DNA of 64,000 nucleotides from Limnovirga soli (lineage in GTDB: Bacteria; Bacteroidota; Bacteroidia; Chitinophagales; Chitinophagaceae). The stretch is taken from contig NZ_WHPF01000001.1 of assembly GCF_013106755.1 (NCBI RefSeq), forward strand, positions 434,001 to 498,000, written 5' to 3'. The notes beneath the pieces were generated by a model that saw only the letters and a program-made list of their open reading frames with translations, was not told the DNA's origin and did not search any database. Both the position numbers and the translations under genes were made by a program. This document shows positions 52,522-62,100 of this stretch, piece after piece (the first letter of the stretch is position 1; every line of letters starts with the position of its first letter).

Positions 52522-52579
52522 ATGGCCAAAGCTGAATGCAAATAATTAAGCTAGCTGTAGTAGTACTATTCAGCTGGCG

Positions 52580-52672
52580 TTGTGTCACTCACTTGTACGG
52601 TTGAATACTTTATTCAGCTTTCAACAGCCAAATAGCATTACCGAACCTTGCAGTGTGCGACGCAAGAAAAGC
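52580..52672 (+). repeat. Modular miniature element, mixed arms
   Basis: GTTGTGTCACTCACTTGTAC (52580) ... CAGTGTGCGACGCAAG, ending AAAAGC (52672). The inner words CAGCCAAATAGCATTAC and GAACCTTGCAGTG match 49029-49125 in reverse. The outer motif GCCGGGCCCATAAAAA follows at 52687. This and the terminator fill most of the 327-bp gap before the A2M gene. Confidence 0.85.
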
Positions 52673-52798
52673 TTCATTTGTTACCTGCTGCCGGGCCCAT
52701 AAAAATCATTAACAATACTTTTCTTTTCTACATCAAAACAGATTGCTTAATTTTCTATTGAAATTATTCAACTCAATTTCAAAAACTCCCCTTTACAT

Positions 52799-55700
52799 AT
52801 GATACCCCTGCGCACTCCAATACTGCAAACTATTTGCGGCATGGCCATTTTTGCCATCATGCTAACAGTTATTGCCTGTAACCAAAACAAAACACCCATT
52901 CAGGTAAACCCGGCTTTTGACAAGTATATAGAAGCCTATACTTCAGGTGTAATTTCAAAGAAAAACACCTTGCGCATACAGCTTGCAGCAGATGCAGCTG
53001 TAACACACACCATGCACGAAAACATACAGGAGGAACTGTTTGCCATATCTCCATCAGTAAAAGGCACGGCCTATTGGATTGATGCCCGCACCATAGAATT
53101 TAAACCCAGCGAGGATCTGCAACCAGGCACTACCTATCAGGTAACATTTGCCCTGCATAAAGTAATGGATGTGCCTTCTGAGTTTAAGGAATTTAAGTTT
53201 ACCATTCAAACCCTGCAACCATCTTTTGATATTGAAGATAATGGCCTGCGCAGCACGGGTAAAGAAACCATGAGTTTAACAGGCAACCTTATTACAGCCG
53301 ATGTGGAAACATCCAAACAGGTAGAAGCCATTATTAGTGCCAGCTTCAAGGGTAAATCATTGCCCATAAAATGGCAGCATAATGAAACCGATAAAACCCA
53401 TGCGTTTACCATTGATAACCTGCAAAGGGAAGCCAAAGCCGAACAATTAACCATTACCTGGGATGGAAAACCATTAAATATTGCAAAGAAAGGCGCAAAA
53501 AATATTGAAGTGCCTGCTAAAGGAGATTTTAAAGTTTTGGCCATTAAAGCTGTACAAAACGAGGAACAATACACATCGGTACAGTTTAGCGAAAACATTA
53601 ATACAGCACAAATGCTGGATGGGTTAATTACCATTAGCAATCAGGATGCAATAAGCTTTACCATATTGGGTAGTGAAGTAAGAATATATAGCAATAACAG
53701 GCTGGAAGGCGATTTTACCATTAACGCCTATAAGGGCATTGAAAGCCAATGGGGCGATAAACTTGCACTGTCCTATTCAGCCAATATATTTTTTGAGAAC
53801 CGCCTGCCCGCAGTAAAAATATTTGGCCGGGGTAATATTTTGCCCAACAGCAGTGGTAAACTGGTATTGCCTTTTGAGGCAACCAATTTAAAATCGGTAG
53901 ATATTTCCATTATAAAAATCTATGAAAATAATATTGCACAGTTTTTACAGAGCAATGATTTAAACGGAGAGGAAAACCTGCGGCGTGTAGGTAAACCTAT
54001 TGTAGAAACCACCATTGCACTGGACAATGATAAAAGCCTTAATCTACATAAGAAAAACAGGTTTTCGCTGGATATTGATAAATATATTAAAGCAGAACCT
54101 GGCGCCATTTACAGGGTATTTATTGGTTTTAGACCACAATACAGCCTGTACACCTGCGATGAAATGAAAAAAGATGAAGACAGTTATTATTATGACTATG
54201 AAGATGAGAATGATAGGGTTGATGATGATGCAGATTTTTGGAAACGATATGATGATTATTACCCCTATAGCTATAACTGGGAAGAAAGAGATAACCCCTG
54301 CCATTATGCCTATTACAATAAAGAAAGATTTGCCGGCAGAAATATACTGGCTACCAATATGGGATTAACGGCAAAAAGAGGGAACAACAATTCGTTGTTT
54401 ATTGCTGTAAACAATATTATTACAACCGAGCCATTGGATGGGGTGGATTTGCAGGTATTAGATTATCAGCAACAGGTAATTGGTAAAGCCAGCTCAGATA
54501 AAGATGGACTTGCCCTGATTGACATTAAAAGAAAACCTTATTTACTTATTGCCACTAAAGGCAGCGAAAAAAGCTATTTAAAGCTGGATGATGGCAGCAG
54601 CCTGCCACTTAGCCGGTTTGAAGTAAATGGCGAAGAAATTAAAAATGGCATTAAAGGTTTCATTTTTGGGGAAAGAGGCGTTTGGAGACCTGGCGACAGC
54701 CTGTATCTGAGTTGTATTATTGAGGATATTGATAATAAACTACCTGCCGATCACCCTATTGAAATGGAATTGATAAGCCCCAGGGGGCAATTGTATAAAA
54801 GACTGGTACAAACAAATGCCAATAACGGATTTACCGTTTTTAAAACTGCTACCGATGCAGATGCCCCAACAGGTAACTGGATATGCAGGGTAAAAGCCGG
54901 CGGGGCAGTATTTGAAAAGAAATTGAAGATAGAAACTGTAATGCCCAACAGGCTAAAGATTGACCTGAATTTTGGCACCCTGAATGCACTTGGCAAAAAT
55001 GCACAGGTAAACGGTGTGTTAAGTGCCCGCTGGTTATTTGGTGCTACTGCCCAAAGCCTTAAAGCAAGGGTAGATGCCCAGTTGTATAAAAAGAAAACAG
55101 TATTCCCTGGTTTTACAGATTATGTATTTGATAATCCCACCAGTGATTTTACTGCCCAATCAAAAACAATTTTTGATGGCAGTTTAAGTGCAGAAGGCTC
55201 GGCCCCTATTAACCCCTCTTTTGAAGTGGGCGAACAGGCACCCGGCCAATTACTGGCCAACCTAACAGTAAAAGTATTTGAGCCCGGAGGTAATTTTAGT
55301 ATAGACAATGTGGCCCTGCCTTTTAATCCTTACAATTCTTATGTAGGTGTGCAGGTACCCGAAGGCGATAAACTATGGGGGTGGCTACAGGCAGGCAAAA
55401 CACAACGCTTTAATATTGCAGATGTTGATACCAAAGGCTCACCACTACCAGGCAAAACCAGTGTTGAAGTACAATTATATAAAATACAATGGCGTTGGTG
55501 GTGGGATAATAGCGGCAACGACCTGAGCAACTTTACCCAGGATAATTATAATAAACTAATTAAAACCCAAACCATTGAACTTACCAATGGGAAAGGCTAC
55601 TATAACCTTAACCTAAAAGCAGATGAATGGGGCAGGTACCTTATGCTGATAAAAGATGAACGTAGCGGCCATATTACCGGCACCACTTTTTATATTGATG

Positions 55701-58354
55701 ATAATAGCTGGCAGCGTCGCGGAGACAATAACGACCCATCAGCTGCTGCAATGCTTTCCTTTACAGCCGATAAAGAAAAATACAATGTAGGCGAACCAGT
55801 ACAATTAACCATTCCCAGCAGCAAGGGCGGCCGGGCACTTATTAGCATAGAAACCGGCAGCAAAGTGCTAAAAACCTATTGGATACCCACTGAGCAAGGG
55901 CAAACCAAATTTAGCTTTACCACAGAAACAGGCATGGCACCCAATATTTATGTAAATGTGAGCCTGTTACAACCTCATGCCCAAACCATTAACGACCTGC
56001 CGATTAGAATGTATGGTGTTATACCTATTAACATTGAGGATAAAAACACCATTTTAAAACCCATTATTAATATGGCTGGCGTTATACGACCGGAACAAAA
56101 AAATACTATCACTGTTTCGGAAGCAACCGGTAAAAATATGACCTATGTGGTGGCCATTGTTGATGAAGGATTACTGGATCTTACCCGCTTTAAAACACCA
56201 AACCCCCATGATGTATTTTTTGCAAAGGAAGCATTGGGTGTTAAAAGCTGGGATTTGTATGATTATGTAATTGGCGCCTGGGGCGGCGAACTGGAACGCA
56301 TTCTTACCATTGGTGGTGATGGGGAAGCTGAACTGGCCTCCAAAACCCGAAAAGCAAATCGCTTTGCACCGGTAGTAAAATTTATGGGGCCATTTACTTT
56401 AAAAGGCGGCACCAATACTCACGATTTTATCTTACCCGCCTATATGGGCAGTGTACGTACCATGGTAATTGCCAAAGGAGATAAAGCCTATGGTATGGCT
56501 GAAAAAAGTGTAGCAGTAAAAAAACCTTTGATGCTAATGGCAACACTTCCCCGTGTGCTGGGACCCGCTGAAGAAGTTAGAATACCTGTTACCATTTTTG
56601 CCACAGAAAAAAACATTAAAACCGTTTCCCTCACCATACAAAGCAATCCCTTTATTGAAGCCAGCGGCAGCCAACAGGTAAGTATTTCCAATACAGGCGA
56701 GCAAACAGCTTATTTTACAGCTAAAGTAAAACCTGTAACAGGCATTGGTAAAATAAAAATTATTGCCAGCGCCGGCAAAGAGCAAGCCGGTTATGAAGTT
56801 GAAATAGATATTCGTAATGCAAACCCATACATTACACAAACTACTGAAGCGGTTTTGCAACCCGGCCAAAGCTGGAAAACCCAGATAAATATGTTGGGCG
56901 AAAAAGCGGGCAGCAAAGCCATTGCAGAAGTGTCCAGTATACCCGCCATTAACCTGGAAAAGCGGTTGGATTATTTAATACAATACCCCCATGGCTGTAT
57001 TGAGCAAACCACCTCTTCTGTATTTCCGCAGTTGGTGCTTTACAGGTTAATGGATCTTAGCGCCCAGCGCAAAGCCACCATCGATCGAAATATAAGGGCG
57101 GCCATACAAAAAATTCAAAACTTCCAAACCACCGATGGTGGATTTAGCTACTGGCCAGGCGATGCAGAAAGCGATGATTGGGGCAGCAATTATGCCGGCC
57201 ACTTTTTACTGGAAGCATCGGCCAGGGGATATACCGTATCGGCCGCGCTGCTGCAACAATGGAAATCCTATCAACGCAATAAAGCCAGCGCCTGGAATAT
57301 GACAACTGCGCCATGGTATGGCAGCGATCTTACACAGGCTTACCGCCTGTATTTACTGGCATTAGCAAAATCACCCGATTTGGGCGCCATGAACCGCCTT
57401 AAAGAATTTAAATTTATTAGTCCCGAAGCTAAATGGAGGCTGGCAGCCGCCTACCAGTTAATGGGCCAATCGCAGGTGGCATTGCAGTTAATAAGTAAGT
57501 TGCCGGTAACTTTTGCTGAGCGGGCTAACGCAGGTATGAGCTATGGCAGTAACCTGCGCGATGAAGCCATGGTATTGGAAACACTTACCCTTATGAACCG
57601 CCGCACCGAAGCAGGAGAACTGGCAAAAACCATTGCCGCTTCACTGGCACAGGAAAGCTGGTACAGCACCCAAACAACCGCCTATGCTTTAATGGCCATT
57701 GCCAAATACAATGGTGCCAATACCAACGGACAAAAAATAAACTTTACCGGCACCATCAATACACAAAACATAAGCACCAGTTCCGCTGCGGTACTAACGC
57801 AAACACCGGTAATCTGGCAAAATGGTAAAGCCAATATACAGCTAACCAATACAGGCCAAAATGTGCTGTATATCAGGCTTATTAATCAGGGTCAGCCGGT
57901 TACCACACAAAGTATTCCGGTAAAAAATAACCCGGCCATATTACAGGTTAACGCCAGCTATCAAACTGCAAACGGTAAAACAATCGACCCAGCAAATATT
58001 AAACAGGGCACCGATTTTATTGCCAAAGTAACCATTAAAAATCCCGGACAAAGAGGCGCTTATACACAAATGGCGCTAACGCAAATTTTTCCTGGTGGCT
58101 GGGAAATTCTAAATACCCGTTTATACAATAGCGAAGGCGCATTTAAATCTTCGGCCAGTGATTATATGGATATTCGCGACGACCGTGTGTATCATTATTT
58201 TAATATTAATGCAGGCGAAACACTTACCTATTATGTGCAATTAAATGCCGCTTACCCGGGCAAATATTACTGGCCTGGCGTATTTGCCGAAGCCATGTAT
58301 AATCAAAGCATAAATGGAGGGGTGGCAGGCAAATGGGTGCAGGTGCTGGAGTAA
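52799..58354 (+). CDS. Alpha-2-macroglobulin family lipoprotein
   Basis: An 1851-residue bacterial A2M. The signal ends in a lipobox with lipid Cys27 (TVIAC). N-terminal MG domains follow, including a MG2-type segment (IKGFIFGERGVWRPGDSLYLS, shown in part as ERGVWRPGD), and an Asp/Tyr-rich insertion (about 450-500). The central A2M domain has LDLTRFKTP and FMGPF. The thioester motif is CIEQ (Cys1400-Gln1403, within YPHGCIEQTTS), which is complete, followed by the helical thioester domain and C-terminal beta domains. Such proteins trap attacking proteases in the periplasm. The gene for PBP1C follows directly, the pairing also known as yfhM-pbpC in E. coli. Confidence 0.95.
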   Translation: MIPLRTPILQTICGMAIFAIMLTVIACNQNKTPIQVNPAFDKYIEAYTSGVISKKNTLRIQLAADAAVTHTMHENIQEELFAISPSVKGTAYWIDARTIEFKPSEDLQPGTTYQVTFALHKVMDVPSEFKEFKFTIQTLQPSFDIEDNGLRSTGKETMSLTGNLITADVETSKQVEAIISASFKGKSLPIKWQHNETDKTHAFTIDNLQREAKAEQLTITWDGKPLNIAKKGAKNIEVPAKGDFKVLAIKAVQNEEQYTSVQFSENINTAQMLDGLITISNQDAISFTILGSEVRIYSNNRLEGDFTINAYKGIESQWGDKLALSYSANIFFENRLPAVKIFGRGNILPNSSGKLVLPFEATNLKSVDISIIKIYENNIAQFLQSNDLNGEENLRRVGKPIVETTIALDNDKSLNLHKKNRFSLDIDKYIKAEPGAIYRVFIGFRPQYSLYTCDEMKKDEDSYYYDYEDENDRVDDDADFWKRYDDYYPYSYNWEERDNPCHYAYYNKERFAGRNILATNMGLTAKRGNNNSLFIAVNNIITTEPLDGVDLQVLDYQQQVIGKASSDKDGLALIDIKRKPYLLIATKGSEKSYLKLDDGSSLPLSRFEVNGEEIKNGIKGFIFGERGVWRPGDSLYLSCIIEDIDNKLPADHPIEMELISPRGQLYKRLVQTNANNGFTVFKTATDADAPTGNWICRVKAGGAVFEKKLKIETVMPNRLKIDLNFGTLNALGKNAQVNGVLSARWLFGATAQSLKARVDAQLYKKKTVFPGFTDYVFDNPTSDFTAQSKTIFDGSLSAEGSAPINPSFEVGEQAPGQLLANLTVKVFEPGGNFSIDNVALPFNPYNSYVGVQVPEGDKLWGWLQAGKTQRFNIADVDTKGSPLPGKTSVEVQLYKIQWRWWWDNSGNDLSNFTQDNYNKLIKTQTIELTNGKGYYNLNLKADEWGRYLMLIKDERSGHITGTTFYIDDNSWQRRGDNNDPSAAAMLSFTADKEKYNVGEPVQLTIPSSKGGRALISIETGSKVLKTYWIPTEQGQTKFSFTTETGMAPNIYVNVSLLQPHAQTINDLPIRMYGVIPINIEDKNTILKPIINMAGVIRPEQKNTITVSEATGKNMTYVVAIVDEGLLDLTRFKTPNPHDVFFAKEALGVKSWDLYDYVIGAWGGELERILTIGGDGEAELASKTRKANRFAPVVKFMGPFTLKGGTNTHDFILPAYMGSVRTMVIAKGDKAYGMAEKSVAVKKPLMLMATLPRVLGPAEEVRIPVTIFATEKNIKTVSLTIQSNPFIEASGSQQVSISNTGEQTAYFTAKVKPVTGIGKIKIIASAGKEQAGYEVEIDIRNANPYITQTTEAVLQPGQSWKTQINMLGEKAGSKAIAEVSSIPAINLEKRLDYLIQYPHGCIEQTTSSVFPQLVLYRLMDLSAQRKATIDRNIRAAIQKIQNFQTTDGGFSYWPGDAESDDWGSNYAGHFLLEASARGYTVSAALLQQWKSYQRNKASAWNMTTAPWYGSDLTQAYRLYLLALAKSPDLGAMNRLKEFKFISPEAKWRLAAAYQLMGQSQVALQLISKLPVTFAERANAGMSYGSNLRDEAMVLETLTLMNRRTEAGELAKTIAASLAQESWYSTQTTAYALMAIAKYNGANTNGQKINFTGTINTQNISTSSAAVLTQTPVIWQNGKANIQLTNTGQNVLYIRLINQGQPVTTQSIPVKNNPAILQVNASYQTANGKTIDPANIKQGTDFIAKVTIKNPGQRGAYTQMALTQIFPGGWEILNTRLYNSEGAFKSSASDYMDIRDDRVYHYFNINAGETLTYYVQLNAAYPGKYYWPGVFAEAMYNQSINGGVAGKWVQVLE

Positions 58355-58370
58355 TTTATGCAATCATTTA

Positions 58371-58412
58371 AGCCGGGCCGCAATGCCAATACAAAGGTTT
58401 TGTAGCCCGGCT
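58371..58412 (+). other. GCCGGGC hairpin after the A2M gene
   Basis: AGCCGGGC (58371-58378) pairs with GCCCGGCT (58405-58412). These are two outer motifs of the modular repeat facing each other; without a T-run it is not a typical terminator. Confidence 0.5.
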
Positions 58413-58432
58413 GTAGTTATACTATATAACCC

Positions 58433-58570
58433 GGTTGCGTCGCACACTTCGGGGGTTGGTTCGCTATGGGGCAGGGTAACAACAGGGAATTAATTACACA
58501 CACTATTTACTGGTGTATTTCATCTGCTGCCACAAGGCAGGAACCCCGAACCGAGCGTGGCAAGTAAAGC
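58433..58570 (+). repeat. Composite modular element (GCGTCGCAC arm plus GCCACGCTCGG-type arm)
   Basis: GGTTGCGTCGCACACTTCGG (58433) ... TGCCACAAGGCAGGAACCCC (58529) ... GAGCGTGGCAAGTAAAGC (ending 58570). Same order of arms as 42101-42312 but without the internal short repeats. It lies between the A2M and pbpC genes, so it is probably transcribed with them. Confidence 0.78.
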
Positions 58571-58610
58571 CCAATTATTAACTGTATAGCTGGGTACATA
58601 ATAAACAGGA

Positions 58611-61016
58611 ATGAAAAACAGGTGGTTAACCTTTATTAAGGAACGCAATACATTATGGCGTATAAAATGGGCAGTGGTGCTGGTATGCCTTTGTGTATTT
58701 GCGCTGTCGCTACCCGCAAAACTATTTGTATCGCCTACCAGCTTTGTTATTGCCGATAAAGATGGCCATTTATTAAACGCCTCCATTGCGGCAGATGGTC
58801 AGTGGCGCTTTCCTTATCAGGAAAAGGTGCCCGAAAAATTTGTACAATGCCTGATTACTTTTGAGGACAAACGCTTTTTTTATCACCCCGGTGTAGACCC
58901 CATTGCCATAGGCCGGGCATTGCTGCAAAACATTCAACACAGCAATGTGGTAAGCGGTGGTAGTACCATCAGTATGCAGCTAATGCGTATGCAACAGCAG
59001 CATAGCAGCCGCACCGTTTTTAACAAATTTACCGAAGCTATTCTGGCGCTAAGACTTGAATTTAGCTATACCAAAAACCAAATACTGGCACTGTATGCGG
59101 CCAATGCCCCATTTGGCAGTAATGTGGTGGGCCTACAGGCCGCTGCCTGGCGCTACTATGGCCGCAGCGCCAATGAACTTAGCTGGGGCGAAACTGCCGC
59201 ACTGGCCGTACTACCAAATGCCCCATCGTTGGTGCACCCGGGTAAAAACCGTGGCTTGTTGTTACAAAAAAGAAATGCCCTGTTGCAAAAGTTAGTAGCC
59301 AATCATACCATTGATAGTGAAACGGCGGCACTTGCCGCATTAGAGCCATTACCAGGTGCACCCAAACCCCTGCCGCAATTGGCACCGCACCTGCTAAACC
59401 GGTTTAAGAAAGATTATGCCAGCAAAAAAATTACCACACCCAATGGCGCCACCAGTATACAAACTACTATAAACAGCAGCTTGCAACAGGCGCTTAATAC
59501 CATGGTTTTGCAATACCATAATCAGCTAAAAGGCAATCAGATAAATAATGCCGCCGCTATGGTGGTAGAAATAGAAACGGGCCATATATTGGCCTATACC
59601 GGCAATGTATATTTACCACAAAATGCAGCCCTGCAAAGCAATGTGGATGTGCTGGCTTCCAAACGCAGCCCCGGCAGCACTTTAAAGCCCTTGCTGTATG
59701 CCTCGCTGCTTACTGAAGGCAGTATATTACCTGCCCAGTTAATACCCGATATTCCCACACAAATTGGTGGTTATACCCCACAAAATTTCGATTTGGGTTA
59801 TGATGGGGCCGTGCCTGCCAACAGGGCATTATCCCGCAGTTTAAATATACCTGCGGTAAGAATGTTGCAACAATATAAATATCAAAAGTTTTACGATGTA
59901 CTGCAGCGCTGCGGTTTTACTACCGTTCAACAGCCCGCCGATTTTTATGGCATGAGCCTGATACTGGGCGGCTGCGAAATTTCACCATACGAGCTGGCAG
60001 GTGTATACAGCAGCATGGCACGCATGTACAACCACGAACAAGCCAATAAAGAACAATGGAATACGGCCCAATGGTTTATGCCTGTGTATATGCCCGCCAC
60101 AACCACACCTGCCAGTAATTTTACCACGCCCCTGTTTAATTATACCGCGTTATGGCATACGTTTAATGCCATGAACGAAGTAATGCGCCCCGGCGAGGAA
60201 GGCCTGTGGGGGTTATTCTCCTCCGCACAGCGCATTGCCTGGAAAACCGGCACCAGCTTTGGTTTCAGGGATGGATGGGCGGTGGGCATTACCCCCAAAT
60301 ATTGTGTGGTGGTTTGGGTGGGTAATACAACCGGCGAGGGCCGGCCCGAGTTAACAGGTATAAATACCGCTGCCCCCCTGCTTTTTGATATTTTCAGGCA
60401 ATTGCCAAGGTCGCCCTGGTTTCATGTACCGGTGGATGGGTTTATGTACCTGCCCGTTTGCCTTGCCAGTGGTTATAAAGCCGGTCCAGACTGCACCTTG
60501 GTAGATACCGTTATGGTGAGTAGTAGTGCGGTAAAAGCACCGCTTTGCCCCTACCATAAAATAATACAGGTAGATAAAACTGGCCTGTACAGGGTAACTG
60601 CCAACTGTGTTTCGCCGGAAGATATGCAACAACAAAGCTGGTTTATTTTGCCACCGGCCATGGAATATTATTACAAACAAAAACATGCCGACTATAAAAC
60701 CCTGCCCCCCTTTATGCCAGGTTGCGTCAACGAAAGTATACGCCCCATGGATATTATTTACCCCGAGGAAGATGCTAAAATATATATACCGCTGGAGCTG
60801 AGTGGCCAGCGCGGCAAAACCGTATTTACTGCCACCCACCGCAATGCCGGTGCCAAATTATTCTGGCACCTGGATGATGCATTTATTGGCAGCACCACCC
60901 GCTTTCATCAAATGGCGGTAAGTCCGGAGCCGGGCAAACATGTGTTACGGGTAATAGACCAAAACGGCGAATCTGTAACCCGGCAATTTGAAATACTGGA
61001 AAAAGAAAAGCAATAA
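58611..61016 (+). CDS. pbpC: Penicillin-binding protein 1C
   Basis: An 801-residue class A PBP. One N-terminal TM (about 19-38) is followed by a GT51 glycosyltransferase domain with the catalytic Glu85 in TFEDKRFFYHPGVDP and GGSTISMQL. The transpeptidase domain has SPGSTLKP (Ser356 nucleophile, Lys359), SRSLN (SxN) and KTGTSFG. The C-terminal BiPBP_C domain (about 705-795) is the mark of the PBP1C type. It polymerises peptidoglycan, but the E. coli homolog is non-essential. The partner A2M gene lies 256 bp upstream, and a repeat lies between; the two are thought to act together in envelope defence or repair. CAGGA before the ATG is a possible weak RBS. Confidence 0.96.
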   Translation: MKNRWLTFIKERNTLWRIKWAVVLVCLCVFALSLPAKLFVSPTSFVIADKDGHLLNASIAADGQWRFPYQEKVPEKFVQCLITFEDKRFFYHPGVDPIAIGRALLQNIQHSNVVSGGSTISMQLMRMQQQHSSRTVFNKFTEAILALRLEFSYTKNQILALYAANAPFGSNVVGLQAAAWRYYGRSANELSWGETAALAVLPNAPSLVHPGKNRGLLLQKRNALLQKLVANHTIDSETAALAALEPLPGAPKPLPQLAPHLLNRFKKDYASKKITTPNGATSIQTTINSSLQQALNTMVLQYHNQLKGNQINNAAAMVVEIETGHILAYTGNVYLPQNAALQSNVDVLASKRSPGSTLKPLLYASLLTEGSILPAQLIPDIPTQIGGYTPQNFDLGYDGAVPANRALSRSLNIPAVRMLQQYKYQKFYDVLQRCGFTTVQQPADFYGMSLILGGCEISPYELAGVYSSMARMYNHEQANKEQWNTAQWFMPVYMPATTTPASNFTTPLFNYTALWHTFNAMNEVMRPGEEGLWGLFSSAQRIAWKTGTSFGFRDGWAVGITPKYCVVVWVGNTTGEGRPELTGINTAAPLLFDIFRQLPRSPWFHVPVDGFMYLPVCLASGYKAGPDCTLVDTVMVSSSAVKAPLCPYHKIIQVDKTGLYRVTANCVSPEDMQQQSWFILPPAMEYYYKQKHADYKTLPPFMPGCVNESIRPMDIIYPEEDAKIYIPLELSGQRGKTVFTATHRNAGAKLFWHLDDAFIGSTTRFHQMAVSPEPGKHVLRVIDQNGESVTRQFEILEKEKQ

Positions 61017-61063
61017 CCCGGATTGTATGGTATTATTAGCCCGGCCTTAGCTCATCAATGGGG

Positions 61064-61109
61064 CACCGCTTGCGTCGCACTCTTGTACGGTTGGATACTT
61101 TATTGGGCT
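61064..61109 (+). repeat. Modular element, single arm with extended conserved tail
   Basis: CACCGCTTGCGTCGCAC, TCTTGTACGGTTGGATAC, TTTATTGGGCT. The tail matches those at 10641 and 52590. The outer motif TTAGCCCGGCC lies at 61037. It lies between convergent pbpC and the LytTR gene; the rest of this 325-bp gap shows nothing recognisable. Confidence 0.75.
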
Positions 61110-61341
61110 CTAAATGGGGATAAAAGTAGCAGTATTTTATGGGTACCAAATAAGGCAAAAAGGCCATAATAAATATAAGAGATATTAGTAAGGCGGCTAA
61201 TTACTTACAACAAAGAATCAATAGACCATATTTTTAACCCCAAAAATGGGTGCAGCCAGATTAAATAACTTACATGTTATTGAGATAGGATTAAAAAGCA
61301 GGCTAATTAAAATTGTTGCAGAACTTACAGCTACGCCTTCA

Positions 61342-62100
61342 TTATGATTTTTCCGCCCACTCTCTAAATTCAGGCACACGCTCCCTGCTTATGATCATAT
61401 CGTCAGATTTATGACCATCTTTAAGGTATAACATAAGCCTGCTGTTATAATAGGGTTTTACCTGTGCAATGCTGTCAATAGATACAATTACTTTTCTGTT
61501 AAGTCTAAAAAAACGACGCGGATGTAATAATGTTTCCAATTTCTCCAACGTATAATCGATTGGCAATTTATTTCCCTGCTTGTCAATTATATAAACAACC
61601 TTATCAGCTGCACGGAAATAAACAATGTCACTAGTTTTTACAAATACCAGTTTTTGCCCCACCTTCGCCAAAAATCTTTCTTTGTATTGTTCTCCTGAAA
61701 AATCTTTTAAAGCGGTAAACAGGTTGCTATAGTCTACATTAATATTTGTTATTAATCTGAATTTATCTAATGCAGTTTTCAGGTTTTCGAAGCTTACAGG
61801 CTTTAATAAATAATCTATACTAAAATAACGAAAAGCTTCGAGTGCATAAGAGTTATATGCCGTTGTAAAAATCACAGGTTTTTTAAAGTTGGTACGTTTT
61901 AATATCTCAAAACTAAAACCATCTGCAAGTTGAATGTCCAGCAGTAAAATATCAGGATGTTCGTGTTGCTGCAGCCATGCTACAGATTCTTCAATGCTAT
62001 CCAGGCAACCTAAAACCTGTATAGAACTATCATAATCATTTAGTAGTATTTGCAATCGTTGTGCAGCTACTGCTTCATCTTCAATTATTAATACTTTCAT
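61342..62100 (-). CDS. LytTR family response regulator
   Basis: A 252-residue regulator of the LytR/AgrA/AlgR type. The receiver domain (1-120) has IIEDEAVAA, phosphoacceptor Asp55 in ILLLDIQLADG, Thr in IFTTAYN and Lys in YLLKPVSF. The LytTR DNA-binding domain (about 145-250) has the hallmarks FLAKVGQKLVFVKTSDIVYF and RFFRLNRKVIVSIDSI. Such regulators bind direct repeats in promoters, often of cell-surface or virulence genes. It overlaps the end of the kinase gene by 20 bp, so both are translationally coupled and form a pair. The target genes are unknown; the fasciclin gene upstream is a candidate only by position. Confidence 0.94.
   Translation of the reverse strand: MKVLIIEDEAVAAQRLQILLNDYDSSIQVLGCLDSIEESVAWLQQHEHPDILLLDIQLADGFSFEILKRTNFKKPVIFTTAYNSYALEAFRYFSIDYLLKPVSFENLKTALDKFRLITNINVDYSNLFTALKDFSGEQYKERFLAKVGQKLVFVKTSDIVYFRAADKVVYIIDKQGNKLPIDYTLEKLETLLHPRRFFRLNRKVIVSIDSIAQVKPYYNSRLMLYLKDGHKSDDMIISRERVPEFREWAEKS

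Noticed and set aside
58371-58412. Intrinsic terminator after the A2M gene
   Set aside because: The stem is real but the loop is 26 bases and no T-run follows; it is better explained as facing outer motifs of the repeat.
60351-60839. 162-codon minus-strand frame inside pbpC
   Set aside because: Shadow of the transpeptidase and C-terminal domains of PBP1C.
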